Source: Numidum massiliense
GTDB taxonomy: Bacteria > Bacillota > Bacilli > Thermoactinomycetales > Novibacillaceae
Direction of reading: 5' to 3'
Assembly: GCF_001375555.1 (NCBI RefSeq)
Contig: NZ_CTDZ01000009.1
Span: 861,758 to 925,757 of the forward strand
Length of the DNA: 64,000 nucleotides
In this document: positions 1 through 9,345 of the stretch, piece after piece
Layout: each line of letters begins with the position of its first letter
Position numbering within the stretch: the stretch's first letter is position 1
Made by a program: the position numbers and the translations under genes
Notes under the pieces: model-generated
The model's input: only the letters and a program-made list of their open reading frames with translations
Told to the model about the DNA's origin: nothing
Databases searched by the model: none

Positions 1-193
1 CCTGGATGACCGATTCGAGAGGGAGGATCGTCATTTTCGATGCGAGGTGGCCGTCTTCGAAACATCCCCAGACGTGTTCCGCTTTGGTGCGAGCCCGTTT
101 ACTTTCTCTTTCGGCTGGACTTAATTTATATTGAAACGCAAACTCGGACAGGTCTAAGCTTTTATCGATTTCCGCAGTGGTCAGTTGTCTCAT
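1..193 (-). CDS. Eis-like GNAT N-acetyltransferase, N-terminal part
   Basis: Only the first 64 codons lie in the window; the gene runs off the left edge. The start ATG is at 193-191, behind an AGGAAAGGAAG ribosome site. The residues read MRQLTTAEIDKSLDLSEFAF, followed by QYKLSPAERE and then HVWGCFEDG and MTILPLESV. That is the characteristic N-terminus of the Eis/enhanced-intracellular-survival group of GNAT acetyltransferases, which move an acetyl group from acetyl-CoA to amines. The acetyl-CoA-binding and sterol-carrier-like domains are outside the window, so the substrate cannot be inferred. The call rests on recognising the N-terminal pattern. Confidence 0.7.
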   Translation of the reverse strand, partial: MRQLTTAEIDKSLDLSEFAFQYKLSPAERESKRARTKAEHVWGCFEDGHLASKMTILPLESVIQ

Positions 194-390
194 CTCGGGC
201 AAATTAATCTTCCTTTCCTGTCTTTGTCGCAGCTCTCACTAGGTGTGACAAATAGTAAAAATGATATTTTGCGAAGCGATATTATTCATACGCGCGTGTT
301 AATATGCTACCATATGTGTAAGCGATTTGTAACCTTCGTTTGCCGAAACATATTTTTTTAAATGGGCAGCATTTAGGAGGGACATAGTAG

Positions 391-1272
391 ATGAAAGTTT
401 TAGTGTTAGGTGGTACGCGCTTTTTCGGTGTGCGTCTGATTAAGCACGCGCTCGATGCAGGACATACAGTCGTCGTGGCGACAACGGGGCGTTCTCCGGT
501 GCCGTTCGCGGACAGAGTGGAACACGTGACGGTCGATCGCCACGACCGCGCGTCGATGGAGGCGGCGCTGAAAGGGCGGGAGTTCGACGTCGTATATGAC
601 CAGGTCGGATACTCTCCAGACGACGCAAGTGTCGCGTGCGACGTGTTCCAAGGGCGCATCGGTCGCCTCATCTTTACGTCTTCCGCTTCCGTTTACGAAC
701 CGCAAACGATACCGCTCAAAGAAGAGATGTTCGATCCGCGCGTTGCGCCATTGCGCCACGGTGGGAAAGATGAGCTGACATATCCGGAAGGGAAGCGCTA
801 TGCGGAGGCGATGTACTTCCAGCAGGCGACATTCCCTGTTACTGCTGTCCGCTTTCCGATCGTCGTTGGAGAAGACGATTATACCGGTCGTTTTCAGTTT
901 CACGTCGAACGCGTTTTACACGGCGAGGAAATCGGTATTCCGAGCAAGGCGGCGAAGATGTCGTTCATTTCCGCTGACGAGGCGGCGGCGTTCTTACATT
1001 GGTTAGGGATGTCGGAGTTACGTGGACCGGTAAACGCGGCGGCGCACACGCCGTTAACAGCGCAGGAAGTCGTCGACATTGTTGCTGGCGTCGTCGGCAA
1101 GGTGCCCGTCGTTAGCGACAGTGGTGCGGACGGGGTGCGTTCCCCGTACGATACGCCGGTTAACTTTACCTTAAATTTAGCGAAAGCGACAGCACATGGC
1201 TACCGTTTTTCGAGCAGTCGTGACTGGCTACCGGAAGTGACGGCGCGCGTCTTAGCTAATCTGCATACGTAA
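391..1272 (+). CDS. NAD-dependent epimerase/dehydratase family protein
   Basis: A 293-residue extended short-chain dehydrogenase. The N-terminus MKVLVLGGTRFFG is the Rossmann dinucleotide-binding turn. The acidic VDRHD segment near residue 45 and the FTSSASVYEP segment near residue 95 follow the usual order. YPEGK near residue 130 gives the catalytic Tyr-x3-Lys. It probably acts on a nucleotide sugar or similar carbohydrate, but nothing here names the substrate. TAGGAGGGA sits eight bases before the ATG. The gene appears monocistronic and ends at a strong terminator. Confidence 0.85.
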   Translation: MKVLVLGGTRFFGVRLIKHALDAGHTVVVATTGRSPVPFADRVEHVTVDRHDRASMEAALKGREFDVVYDQVGYSPDDASVACDVFQGRIGRLIFTSSASVYEPQTIPLKEEMFDPRVAPLRHGGKDELTYPEGKRYAEAMYFQQATFPVTAVRFPIVVGEDDYTGRFQFHVERVLHGEEIGIPSKAAKMSFISADEAAAFLHWLGMSELRGPVNAAAHTPLTAQEVVDIVAGVVGKVPVVSDSGADGVRSPYDTPVNFTLNLAKATAHGYRFSSSRDWLPEVTARVLANLHT

Positions 1273-1284
1273 GTGAAACGAGTG

Positions 1285-1312
1285 CCCTCCTGTAAAGCGC
1301 AGGAGGGTTTTG
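1285..1312 (+). terminator. Rho-independent terminator after the epimerase gene
   Basis: CCCTCCTG at 1285-1292 pairs with CAGGAGGG at 1300-1307 and is followed by TTTTG. Confidence 0.8.
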
Positions 1313-1465
1313 TTCGCGTTTGTTTATTCGTTCTCGACCGTGCACAGCAAGTACAACTGGCAGCAAGCCACGGACGGAAGGCGTTTAATGCGGCTTGGAG
1401 AGTGAATAGTTGGGGCGGTCATGGTATGATAAGGAAAGCATTTGAACAGGGAGGAGCATGTGCAA

Positions 1466-1957
1466 GTGGCTAAAGAATCTTCATTCGATATCGTGTCAAA
1501 AGTTGACGTGAGTGAAGTCGACAACGCGGTAAACATCGCGAATAAAGAAATCCAAAACCGCTACGATTTCAAAAACAGCGTCAGTACGATTGAACTGCAA
1601 GATGAGGAGCTGGTGGTTCTCGCCGACGATGACTTTAAATTAGAGCAAGTGAAAGATATTTTAGCGAGCAAACTCATTCGGCGCGGCGTGTCGCTTAAAA
1701 GCGTACAGTACGGCAAAGTAGAGCCGGCGAGTGGCGGCAATGTCCGGCAGCGGGCGACACTCCTGCAAGGGATCGACCAAGACAACGCGAAAAAGATTAA
1801 CAAAGCGATTCGCGACAGCAAGTTGAAGGTGAAAGGGCAAATTCAAGGTGATCAATTGCGCGTGAGCGGCAAAAGTAAGGACGACCTGCAAAAAGTGATT
1901 GCCCTCGTCAAAGAAATGGACTTGCCGATCGACGTGCAGTTCGTCAACATGCGTTAG
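1466..1957 (+). CDS. YajQ family nucleotide-binding protein (UPF0234)
   Basis: A 163-residue YajQ protein, with the typical opening [13 protein letters not shown], then [11 protein letters not shown] and the closing [12 protein letters not shown]. The family is a small cytosolic protein with two ferredoxin-like halves; some members bind cyclic di-GMP or RNA, and the physiological role in Firmicutes is not settled. GTG at 1466 is chosen because it lies nine bases after GGAGGAG and matches where homologues begin. The in-frame GTG at 1460 is only three bases from the ribosome site. Confidence 0.92.
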   Translation: MAKESSFDIVSKVDVSEVDNAVNIANKEIQNRYDFKNSVSTIELQDEELVVLADDDFKLEQVKDILASKLIRRGVSLKSVQYGKVEPASGGNVRQRATLLQGIDQDNAKKINKAIRDSKLKVKGQIQGDQLRVSGKSKDDLQKVIALVKEMDLPIDVQFVNMR

Positions 1958-2185
1958 GGAACATGCGCTAAGAATAGGAACGAAGGGCCGCGTACCGAGG
2001 TACGAAAAAAAGTAATACATACTATGTCATGCCACACGGCGGAAATGCGACGGAATAAGTGAGAAATTCAATAAAAAAACCGACTAGAACAGGAACTTTT
2101 TTATATGTGTGCCATATATTAAGACTGTGCGCAAGTCGAGCGCTATCACTTGTTTGGTAAGCACACAGCCGAAGGAGGCATGGTC

Positions 2186-2845
2186 ATGAGTTTCCGTTCC
2201 GAAGCGAAAGTGCGTGCATCGATGCCGCGCATCGGGGATGCGGCGCCCTTGTTTCAAGCGAAAAGCACACACGGGGATCTGTATTTGTCCGATTACCGCG
2301 GCGAGTGGGTGTTGCTATTTTCCCACCCCGCCGACTTTACACCGGTCTGTACGACCGAATTTATCGCGCTTGCGAAGCGGTATGACGATTTTAAACAGCG
2401 CAACGTACAGCTCATCGGGCTAAGTATTGACAGTTTGTCCGCGCATTTAGCTTGGGTTCGCAACATCGAAGAAAAAATGGGCGTCACCATTCCGTTTCCA
2501 GTGATCGCCGATTTGACGGGAGAAGTCGCGCAGCAGTACGGGATGATCCACGCCCAAGCGAGTGACACGGCGACAGTGCGCTGCGTATTCCTCATCGATG
2601 ACCGGCAAACGGTGCGCGCCGTCATTTATTACCCACTCAATGTCGGTCGCAATGTCGACGAACTGTTGCGCCTCATCGACGCTTTACAGACGGTGGACGC
2701 GTACAGTGTCGCTACGCCAGCAAATTGGCACCCTGGCGACAAAATTGTCGAACCGGCGCCACTAACGGTTGCTGCCCTAAATGAGCGGTTAGCGACTTGT
2801 GACTTAGAAGGTAGCGATTGGTACTTACAGCGGCGGCAGTTGTAG
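2186..2845 (+). CDS. Peroxiredoxin, Prx6-like
   Basis: A 219-residue thioredoxin-fold peroxidase that reduces hydrogen peroxide and organic hydroperoxides. The active-site motif HPADFTPVCTTEF holds the peroxidatic Cys near residue 48. The later motif RCVFLIDDRQTVRA and the long C-terminal arm (PANWHPGDKIVEPAP) are typical of the Prx6 group. A Cys in the last 20 residues could act as resolving Cys, as in two-Cys archaeal-type Prx6. ATG 2186 lies seven bases after AAGGAGG; ATG 2180 is too close to it. A weak hairpin follows. Confidence 0.9.
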   Translation: MSFRSEAKVRASMPRIGDAAPLFQAKSTHGDLYLSDYRGEWVLLFSHPADFTPVCTTEFIALAKRYDDFKQRNVQLIGLSIDSLSAHLAWVRNIEEKMGVTIPFPVIADLTGEVAQQYGMIHAQASDTATVRCVFLIDDRQTVRAVIYYPLNVGRNVDELLRLIDALQTVDAYSVATPANWHPGDKIVEPAPLTVAALNERLATCDLEGSDWYLQRRQL

Positions 2846-2905
2846 AAATCGTTCGAGAAAGTCCGTATTGCCTTTCGTCGCTCGATTAGCAACATTTATT
2901 TTCGA

Positions 2906-2951
2906 CAGCCTCTAGCCAACTGTCGCCAGACAGAAGGTGGGGCTTTTTTTA
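2906..2951 (+). terminator. Probable terminator after the peroxiredoxin gene
   Basis: An imperfect stem with core CTGTC-GCCA-GACAG and outer GC pairs, followed by seven or more T. Confidence 0.5.
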
Positions 2952-3049
2952 AATCGGCGGCAACCGAATGTGCGACCGATTTTCGACAGAGAAAAAAACT
3001 AAAAAAACGACCATTTGGAAAAACTGCAACAAGTTATCGACGAACAGCG

Positions 3050-3095
3050 AAAAAAAAGGGCGCTCCCGTAAGCGACGAACTTCGCTCGGGAGCGC
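3050..3095 (-). terminator. Rho-independent terminator of the symporter gene
   Basis: Arms GCGCTCCCG (3060-3068) and CGGGAGCGC (3087-3095). On the minus strand the stem is followed by a run of eight T. Confidence 0.85.
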
Positions 3096-3104
3096 ATTGG
3101 AGCC

Positions 3105-4271
3105 TCAACCGAGTTTGTGCCCAGATATTTTGTTGACGACGAGGGCGATCGCCCCGTCGCCAGTAACGTTGCAGGCGGTGCCAAAGCTGTCTTGCGCGAT
3201 GTACAGCGCCATCATTAAGGCGAGCATCGTCTCGTCAAAATGGAGCATCGAGCCGATGATACCGAGCGCGGCCACGATCGCACCTCCGGGGACGCCAGGT
3301 GCGGCGACCATCGTCACCCCGAGGGCGAGAATGAACGGAAACATCGTCGCGAACGACGTCGACATGCCACCCAGCATCATGACAGCGAGCGAACAGCTGA
3401 CGATCGTAATCGTACTGCCCGAGAGGTGGATGGTCGCCCCGAGCGGGATGACAAAGTCAGCTACCCTTTCGTTGACTCCCATTTTTTTCGTCCGCTCCAG
3501 CGTGACTGGAATGGTTGCTGCAGACGATTGCGTACCGATCGCGGTCACATAGGCGTGCACCATGTTTTTCAGCAGTTTAAAAGGGTTCGCCCCTGACAGA
3601 CTGCCGCCGACGGTGTATTGCAGCAACAAGTAAAGTAAGTGTAAGCAAATGATGACGATGAACACTTTGGAAAACGTGACGAGAATGTCGGCGACTTGAC
3701 CGGCATACGTCATATTGGCGAAAATTCCTAAAATGTGCAGCGGTAACAATGGAATAATAATGAACGTAATCGTCTTTTCTACGATTTGCTGGAAATCGCC
3801 CATCACGCGTTTCAGTGTATCTCCTTGAATGACTGCAATGCCGATCCCGATTGTAAACGCCAATAAAAGAGCGGTGAACACATCCATGAGCGGTGTGATT
3901 TCTATTTCAAAAAATGGCTTCACAAGCGCGCTTTCCGGGTTAGCAGCACTGTCGTTGAAGTTGTCCGTGTTTAACAACCGCGGGAATAAAGCCGAACCGG
4001 TGACGTAGGCGAGTGTCCCGGCGACGATCGTCGACAAATAGGCGATGCCGGTTGTCAATGCCAATAATTTACCGGCGCCCCGCCCTAATTCGCCGATACC
4101 TGGAGCGATAAACCCGAGAATGATCAGCGGAATCACAAAGCCGAGAAACGCACTGAACACGTTGTTAAAGCTAGCCAACACTTTAACGACTACTTCTGGG
4201 CTGAATGCTCCGATGAGGCACCCGAGTGCAATGGCCAACAGGAGCCTCGGCAACAGTCCAAACTTCTTCAT
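3105..4271 (-). CDS. Dicarboxylate/amino acid:cation symporter (DAACS family)
   Basis: A 388-residue, highly hydrophobic secondary transporter of the GltP/DctA/SstT fold, expected to import a dicarboxylate or amino acid with Na+ or H+. Family marks include the first membrane segment (LLPRLLLAIALGCLIGAFSP), FVIPLIILGFIAPG, and ATIHLSGSTITIVSC, which corresponds to the serine-rich/TM7 region. APGVPGGAIVAALG and DSFGTACNVTGDGA correspond to HP2 and TM8, including the conserved NxxGD. ATG 4271 follows AGGAGGGATTGT; upstream codons in the same frame have no ribosome site. The substrate cannot be told from sequence. Confidence 0.88.
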   Translation of the reverse strand: MKKFGLLPRLLLAIALGCLIGAFSPEVVVKVLASFNNVFSAFLGFVIPLIILGFIAPGIGELGRGAGKLLALTTGIAYLSTIVAGTLAYVTGSALFPRLLNTDNFNDSAANPESALVKPFFEIEITPLMDVFTALLLAFTIGIGIAVIQGDTLKRVMGDFQQIVEKTITFIIIPLLPLHILGIFANMTYAGQVADILVTFSKVFIVIICLHLLYLLLQYTVGGSLSGANPFKLLKNMVHAYVTAIGTQSSAATIPVTLERTKKMGVNERVADFVIPLGATIHLSGSTITIVSCSLAVMMLGGMSTSFATMFPFILALGVTMVAAPGVPGGAIVAALGIIGSMLHFDETMLALMMALYIAQDSFGTACNVTGDGAIALVVNKISGHKLG

Positions 4272-4416
4272 ACAATCCCTCCTGGGAAGTGTCAATAAGT
4301 AAAAATTAAGCCTTTTAGCTGTAGTAAATAAAAGTATATCTTGTTTGCCATAATAAGTACAGGTGATCTTCATGGAAATTATATTTCGTCGGCTAGCACG
4401 CTGTCGGTTAGCTACA

Positions 4417-4447
4417 CAAAAAAAGCGGTGGCAACATCGCACACCGC
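4417..4447 (-). terminator. Rho-independent terminator of the S8 protease gene
   Basis: On the minus strand GCGGTG pairs with CACCGC across an 11-base loop and is followed by seven T. Confidence 0.7.
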
Positions 4448-4480
4448 GGAAGGGGAATGGGGAATTGAAACTGTACGCTT

Positions 4481-5569
4481 TCAGTCCGCCGTTTGTGTGA
4501 CGATTTGCAAGGCGCGAAAGGCGTTAACGAGTCCGTGTCCTGCAGCTGTTTTGTCTCCAGCGAGTCGGTATGTGGTACGGATGAGGGCGTTTTTCACTTC
4601 GTCGGGGGTTAAGTTGGGGCGTTTTTGTAGCAGTTGTGCGGCGATCCCGGCAACGATCGGCGTGGCCATCGAGGTGCCAGACATACGGGTATAATAGTGA
4701 TCGACGATGTTTTCTGCGGCGACCTCGTCTAAGTAACTGCCTTTGACGCGGAGTGAAACGATCGCCGTGCCGGGTGCGACGAGATCCGGTTTTGCGACGC
4801 CCTCGTGCGTCGGTCCTCTGCCCGAGAAGTTAGCGACCGCAACGTTCGCTCGTTTGGCTGTTTTGCCACTTTTGCGATTGTCCGCCCTTGTGCAACGATT
4901 GCAATCGTCCACAGCGCCAACGGTGATGATTTCTGGAACGATGCCCGGGCTGGCAATCGTACCGTGTTCGGGGCCGAAGTTACCGGCGGCAGCCACGACG
5001 ACGAGGCCGCTGTGCCAAGCCTTTTGGACGACGCGCGCGAGTGGGTCGCTAGCGACTGGGGCTAGGGCATGTGTCCCTAATGACACGGATAAGATGCGGA
5101 TGCGGTACTTGTTGCAGTTTTTAATGCACCAATCGATGCCTGCTACGAGATCGGATAACTTGCCGTCACCTATCTCATTGAGCACTTTTATCCCAATGAG
5201 GTGGGACTCGTACGCGGGTCCGCGACACTTTCCGGCGGACGCGTACCCGTTGCCTGCCGCGTCCCCGGCACAGTGTGTCCCGTGGCCGTTATCGTCGTAC
5301 GGTGTGGTCTTATTGGCGACAAAGTCTTTAAATGCGACGATGCGGTTAGTTGGTAGCGTGAGGTCGGGGTGCGGTGCGATCCCTGTATCGATAATGGCGA
5401 TGCCGATCCCTTTACCGGATGCACCGCCCTCCCACAGCAGCGGGCTACGGACGGCAGGGGTGGCGACGTCGAGGAATATTGTGACAGGTCGATCCACACG
5501 AAAGTTGGCAACGTGTCCAGGAGTAGCTGATTGGCGTAATAGGCGCGGTGACTTCACAGTTTGCTGCAT
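4481..5569 (-). CDS. Subtilisin-like serine protease (S8 family, AprX-like)
   Basis: A 362-residue S8 protease. The catalytic Asp is in AIIDTGIAPHPDL (about residue 60), the His in DNGHGTHCAGDAAG (about 97) and the Ser in SGTSMATPIVAGIA (about 297). The oxyanion Asn lies in VVAAAGNFGPEHG. The N-terminus has no signal peptide. The segment FLDVATPAVRSPLLWEGG resembles the intracellular AprX proteases of Bacillus, so a cytosolic enzyme without a long propeptide is the best reading. ATG 5569 lies behind TAGGAGGGGTG. It is transcribed alone towards the symporter gene and has its own terminator. Confidence 0.9.
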   Translation of the reverse strand: MQQTVKSPRLLRQSATPGHVANFRVDRPVTIFLDVATPAVRSPLLWEGGASGKGIGIAIIDTGIAPHPDLTLPTNRIVAFKDFVANKTTPYDDNGHGTHCAGDAAGNGYASAGKCRGPAYESHLIGIKVLNEIGDGKLSDLVAGIDWCIKNCNKYRIRILSVSLGTHALAPVASDPLARVVQKAWHSGLVVVAAAGNFGPEHGTIASPGIVPEIITVGAVDDCNRCTRADNRKSGKTAKRANVAVANFSGRGPTHEGVAKPDLVAPGTAIVSLRVKGSYLDEVAAENIVDHYYTRMSGTSMATPIVAGIAAQLLQKRPNLTPDEVKNALIRTTYRLAGDKTAAGHGLVNAFRALQIVTQTAD

Positions 5570-5693
5570 CTTACACCCCTCCTACTAAGGCTTGCTCTAT
5601 TTTATGAGCCGCCAATAGTAGGAGGAAGTGCGTGAAACTATGTGAGGGGCAATAATTTTAAATTGTTCTTAAAAAAATCGTTAAATATCCTGC

Positions 5694-7379
5694 TTAAAAA
5701 AGACCTACTGCTTTCCCGTCGTCCGTCACATCCATGTTTAACGCGGCGGGCTGCTTCGGCAAGCCAGGCATTGTCATGACGTCTCCGGTAAGGGCGACGA
5801 TGAAGCCGGCACCGAGCGATGGACGCAATTCGCGCACCGTAATCGTAAACCCTTCCGGTCGCCCGAGCAATTTCGGATCGTCGGAGAGCGAGTACTGCGT
5901 TTTTGCCATACAAATCGGCAAGTTGTCCCACCCAGCGTCCGCGAATTCAGTCAGTTGACGCTCAGCTTTTGCAGTAAAGGCGACGTCTTTCGCCCCGTAT
6001 ACTTTTTGTGCGATACAAGTGATCTTTTCACGGATCGGCTCATTGAGTGCGTAAAGCGGGGTGAAACGACCTTCCGACTGTTCGACGAGCTGTACGACTT
6101 TTTCCGCGAGATCTTCGCCGCCGCGGCCACCCTTCTCCCACACTTCCGTTAACGATACGGGGATGCCTTGGCTTTCGCACCACTGTTCGACAAAGGCGAG
6201 TTCCCGTTCGCTGTCGTGGACGAAACGGTTAATCGCGACGACGAGCGGTAGCCCGAACGCTTGGATGGTTTCGATGTGCTTATTTAAGTTGGCGATTCCT
6301 TTGCGCAAAGCAGCGACGTTTTCTTCTGCTAGCTCGTTTTGCGGGAGACCGCCGTTCATTTTTAAGGCGCGAATCGTCGCCACGATCACGACGGCACTCG
6401 GCGCCGTGTTCGCCGTGCGCATTTTAATATGTAAAAACTTTTCTGCACCGAGATCCGCGCCGAACCCCGCCTCGGTGACGACGTAATCGGCTAGCTTGCT
6501 CGCCATTTTCGTCGCGATTAAACTGTTGCACCCGTGGGCAATGTTCGCAAACGGCCCGCCGTGAACGAGTGCAGGCGTATTTTCCAACGTTTGCACGAGA
6601 TTGGGGCGAACGGCGTCTTTTAGCAATAAGGTGAGGGCGCCTTCCACACCGAGATCGCGCACCGTCACGGGTTGTTTGTCGAATGTGTAGCCGATGACCA
6701 TGCGTGCGAGGCGTTTTTTAAGGTCGTCGATGCCGTCTGCGAGGCACAGGACGGCCATAATTTCTGACGCGACGGTAATGTCAAAGCCGTCTTCGCGCGG
6801 TACCCCGTGGGCAGGTCCGCCTAGTCCTACGACGATGTGGCGCAAGGCACGGTCGTTAAAGTCGAGGACGCGTTTCCAAATAATGCGCCGCGGGTCGATT
6901 TGCAAGTCATTTCCTTGGTGGATGTGGTTGTCGATTAAGGCGGCGAGGGCGTTGTGCGCCGTCGTAATCGCGTGCATGTCGCCAGTAAAGTGGAGATTAA
7001 TGTCTTCCATCGGTACGACTTGCGCATAACCGCCGCCGGCAGCGCCGCCCTTTTTCCCCATGTTCGGCCCGAGCGACGGTTCGCGTACGGCGACGATCGC
7101 CTGTTTGCCAATGCGGTTCATCGCTTGTCCCAATCCGACGGTGACCGTTGACTTTCCTTCGCCAGCCGGCGTCGGGTTAATTGAAGTAACTAAAATAATT
7201 TTTCCGTCCGGTCTCGTTTGCCGCTTTTGAAAGACGTCTAGGGATATTTTCCCTTTGTAGCGGCCATAAGGCTCCCAATCGGCGGTGTCGAGCCCTAGGC
7301 CATCAGCAATTTGTTCAATCGGTTGCAATGTCGCCGCTTGGGCTATGTCAATGTCTGATTTCACGAGTGGTGCTTTCAT
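5694..7379 (-). CDS. fhs: Formate--tetrahydrofolate ligase
   Basis: A 561-residue enzyme that makes 10-formyl-THF from formate, THF and ATP, feeding purine synthesis and one-carbon metabolism. Visible marks are the P-loop [15 protein letters not shown] (about residue 67), [13 protein letters not shown], the [19 protein letters not shown] block, and the C-terminal [12 protein letters not shown]. Length is normal for the family. The reading frame stays open upstream to 7553, but only ATG 7379 has a ribosome site (GGAGGT, eleven bases) and matches the family start. No convincing terminator is seen downstream. Confidence 0.97.
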   Translation of the reverse strand: MKAPLVKSDIDIAQAATLQPIEQIADGLGLDTADWEPYGRYKGKISLDVFQKRQTRPDGKIILVTSINPTPAGEGKSTVTVGLGQAMNRIGKQAIVAVREPSLGPNMGKKGGAAGGGYAQVVPMEDINLHFTGDMHAITTAHNALAALIDNHIHQGNDLQIDPRRIIWKRVLDFNDRALRHIVVGLGGPAHGVPREDGFDITVASEIMAVLCLADGIDDLKKRLARMVIGYTFDKQPVTVRDLGVEGALTLLLKDAVRPNLVQTLENTPALVHGGPFANIAHGCNSLIATKMASKLADYVVTEAGFGADLGAEKFLHIKMRTANTAPSAVVIVATIRALKMNGGLPQNELAEENVAALRKGIANLNKHIETIQAFGLPLVVAINRFVHDSERELAFVEQWCESQGIPVSLTEVWEKGGRGGEDLAEKVVQLVEQSEGRFTPLYALNEPIREKITCIAQKVYGAKDVAFTAKAERQLTEFADAGWDNLPICMAKTQYSLSDDPKLLGRPEGFTITVRELRPSLGAGFIVALTGDVMTMPGLPKQPAALNMDVTDDGKAVGLF

Positions 7380-7632
7380 CGTAGGCAGTGACCTCCGTGT
7401 TGTAATTTGGAAAAAGTGGTGTGTCGTATTGTGTGGAACTAATGATTCGTGCCGAAATTGGTTCGTTCTTTCAAACATAGCGAGGGTCGCCTTTGAATAA
7501 GGATGGTACATAAGAAGAATAACAAAATACGTGGGACAAAGCCAACCGCTCAAAGCGGCAAGTTGCCCTCGAGTATACAGGGGGTAACGGGCAATTGACT
7601 GTTACAAGAAAACGATAGGGGGAAGGACTCAC

Positions 7633-8262
7633 GTGGAGCCCGAACAATATGTAGCGCAGCTCGTCGGGCAAGATGATCCGATATTGGCGCGCGTGCGCGA
7701 GCGCATGGCGGCGGCGAACATGCCGATGATTTCAGTAGCACCGGAGTGGGGAACGCTTTTGACGATGCTCGTGCGGATGGTGCGGGCGCAGCGCGTGTTG
7801 GAAATTGGCGCGCTTGGCGGGTACAGTGGGATCTGCCTAGCGCGTGGACTTGTGCCGTCCGGTAAGCTCGTATCGTTAGAAATTGAGCAGCGGTATGCGG
7901 ACATTGCGCGCGACAGTTTGGCTGAAGCAGGATTCGCGCATCTCGTCGAATATCGCATCGGTCACGCACGGGACTCGCTCGCACAGCTGGCGCGTGAAGG
8001 TGTACTCTTCGATCTTATTTTTATCGATGCCGATAAAGAGAACTACCCACATTACTTGGAGGGAGCGATTGCCTTATCACATGCGGGGAGTGTGATTGTC
8101 GCCGATAATACGATGCTCGGCGGGCGCGTCTACGATTCGACCGACGTCAGTAGTGCCGCGCTAGCGATGCGAAAATTTAACGAAATGATCGTACACGATG
8201 GGCGTTTGGAGGGTATCGTCGTACCACACCGCGACGGGTTAGCCATCGCTTGCGTGAAATAG
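7633..8262 (+). CDS. Class I SAM-dependent O-methyltransferase (CCoAOMT/YrrM type)
   Basis: A 209-residue cation-dependent O-methyltransferase of family 3. SAM motif I is VLEIGALGGYSG (about residue 56). FIDADKENYPHYL holds the metal-binding Asp and the conserved Lys-Asn-Tyr. IVADNTMLGGRVYD provides the second metal-ligand Asp-Asn pair. It probably methylates a hydroxyl on a small catechol-like molecule or a tRNA-linked hydroxyuridine (the TrmR subgroup is related); the choice cannot be made here. GTG 7633 is preceded by GGGGGAAGGA. The manganese riboswitch that follows drives the next gene, not this one. Confidence 0.85.
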   Translation: MEPEQYVAQLVGQDDPILARVRERMAAANMPMISVAPEWGTLLTMLVRMVRAQRVLEIGALGGYSGICLARGLVPSGKLVSLEIEQRYADIARDSLAEAGFAHLVEYRIGHARDSLAQLAREGVLFDLIFIDADKENYPHYLEGAIALSHAGSVIVADNTMLGGRVYDSTDVSSAALAMRKFNEMIVHDGRLEGIVVPHRDGLAIACVK

Positions 8263-8332
8263 CATGAAAAAACATGTTGTCTTTTGCTCACATTTTCGGT
8301 AAAATAAAAGCAACCAAATAAGAACGATCCCA

Positions 8333-8458
8333 CAAAAGGGGAGTAGCTTTAACAGCAGAGTCGTCATGACAGGAGACCGTTCTCCTCGGCTTTGTTGGCG
8401 GCCGCGGTTGCTAGCGAGACCTTTTGCCTATACTACCATAGGCAAAAGGTCTTTTTAT
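8333..8458 (+). promoter_or_regulatory. yybP-ykoY manganese riboswitch with expression platform
   Basis: AAAAGGGGAGTAGC at the 5' side and CTAGCGAGACCTTTTGCC at the 3' side are the conserved Mn2+-binding loops of the yybP-ykoY class. CAAAAGG at 8333-8339 can pair with CCTTTTG at 8420-8426 (P1). The same 3' strand also forms a perfect 14-bp terminator stem (8417-8430 with 8439-8452) followed by T. The two pairings exclude each other, so Mn2+ binding should stabilise P1 and switch on the TerC gene downstream. Confidence 0.93.
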
Positions 8459-8487
8459 TTGGAAACAGATACAGGAGGAATTAGCGA

Positions 8488-9153
8488 ATGTTTGACCTAA
8501 CGTTTTTCACAGGACTATTGTCGATCATAATGATTGATATCGTATTAGGGGGCGACAACGCTGTCGTCATTGCGATGGCGAGTCGTCGGCTGCCAAAAAA
8601 AAAGCGCAACCAGGCGATCTTTTGGGGGACGGGAGCGGCTATTATCGTGCGTGTCGGTCTGACGTTTCTCGCTGTCTATTTGCTAAAAATCCCCTTACTA
8701 CACTTTTTAGGGGGATTGCTACTCATATGGATCGCTTATAAGCTGCTCGTCACTCACGACGAACACGCCGAGGTGAAGGAAGGCGACAGTTTGTTTCAAG
8801 CGATTCGTACGATTGTCGTCGCCGACGTCGTCATGGGGCTGGACAATGTGTTGGCGATCGCGGGCGCGGCGCGAGGAAATTTTGTCCTCGTCATCCTCGG
8901 TCTGTTAATTAGTGTGCCAGTGATCATTTGGGGTAGCAAAATCATTTTGTCACTCATTGACCGTTTTCCGATCATTACGTATATCGGTTCTGGGATCTTA
9001 GCGTGGACGGCGGGGACGATGATCGTAGAGGACCGGATCGTATACCCTTACTTGGCGGCAATTCCTTTTGTCGAGATTGTCTTGCCCATGGCGCTCATCG
9101 TTCTCATCTTAGGATTGGGAAAACTGCAGAACACTCGGGTTGCCAATAGTTAG
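8488..9153 (+). CDS. TerC family membrane protein, probable Mn2+ exporter (YkoY-like)
   Basis: A 221-residue TerC protein with about seven membrane segments. The two conserved acidic sites are IDIVLGGDNAVVIAMA (near residue 14) and VVMGLDNVLAIAGAA (near residue 124), which line the metal path in this family. Proteins of this type under a yybP-ykoY riboswitch export manganese and supply metal to exoenzymes (Bacillus MeeF/MeeY). The link here rests on the Mn riboswitch immediately upstream. ATG 8488 follows AGGAGGAATTAGCGA. Confidence 0.92.
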   Translation: MFDLTFFTGLLSIIMIDIVLGGDNAVVIAMASRRLPKKKRNQAIFWGTGAAIIVRVGLTFLAVYLLKIPLLHFLGGLLLIWIAYKLLVTHDEHAEVKEGDSLFQAIRTIVVADVVMGLDNVLAIAGAARGNFVLVILGLLISVPVIIWGSKIILSLIDRFPIITYIGSGILAWTAGTMIVEDRIVYPYLAAIPFVEIVLPMALIVLILGLGKLQNTRVANS

Positions 9154-9205
9154 AAACCGCAAATAAACAGCTGCGCTAGCGTTCCTTTGTTATAATAAGT
9201 AGATA

Positions 9206-9297
9206 GTATCCCCTAAGGTGTTTACGTGGAAACTATGTTATTTTTATTTTGGTGAAAACTTTTTGCTCAACGTTACGTCTATATATATAGGGGATAC
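9206..9297 (+). repeat. Perfect 10-bp inverted repeat in the leader of the glycosyltransferase gene
   Basis: GTATCCCCTA at 9206-9215 is the exact complement of TAGGGGATAC at 9288-9297, with 72 bases between. TATAAT at 9191-9196 could be the -10 box, which would place the left arm near the transcript start. It could be a long-range leader stem or an operator pair. Confidence 0.4.
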
Positions 9298-9345
9298 GAA
9301 AGATAAAAAGGTGTTTAAGATTTTATTTGGGGGGAGAATCGTACA

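Noticed and set aside
406-903. Long minus-strand frames inside the epimerase gene
   Set aside because: They are antisense shadows with no start signals and low plausibility in composition.
1995-2010. CGTACCGAGGTACG hairpin followed by A-run as the YajQ terminator
   Set aside because: The A-run is on the wrong side for the plus strand and no minus-strand gene ends there.
7380-7553. N-terminal extension of formate-THF ligase
   Set aside because: The frame is open but lacks a ribosome site; the family start and a good site are at 7379.
8263-8332. Separate terminator for the O-methyltransferase
   Set aside because: No stem with a T-run was found before the riboswitch; transcripts may end at the riboswitch terminator.
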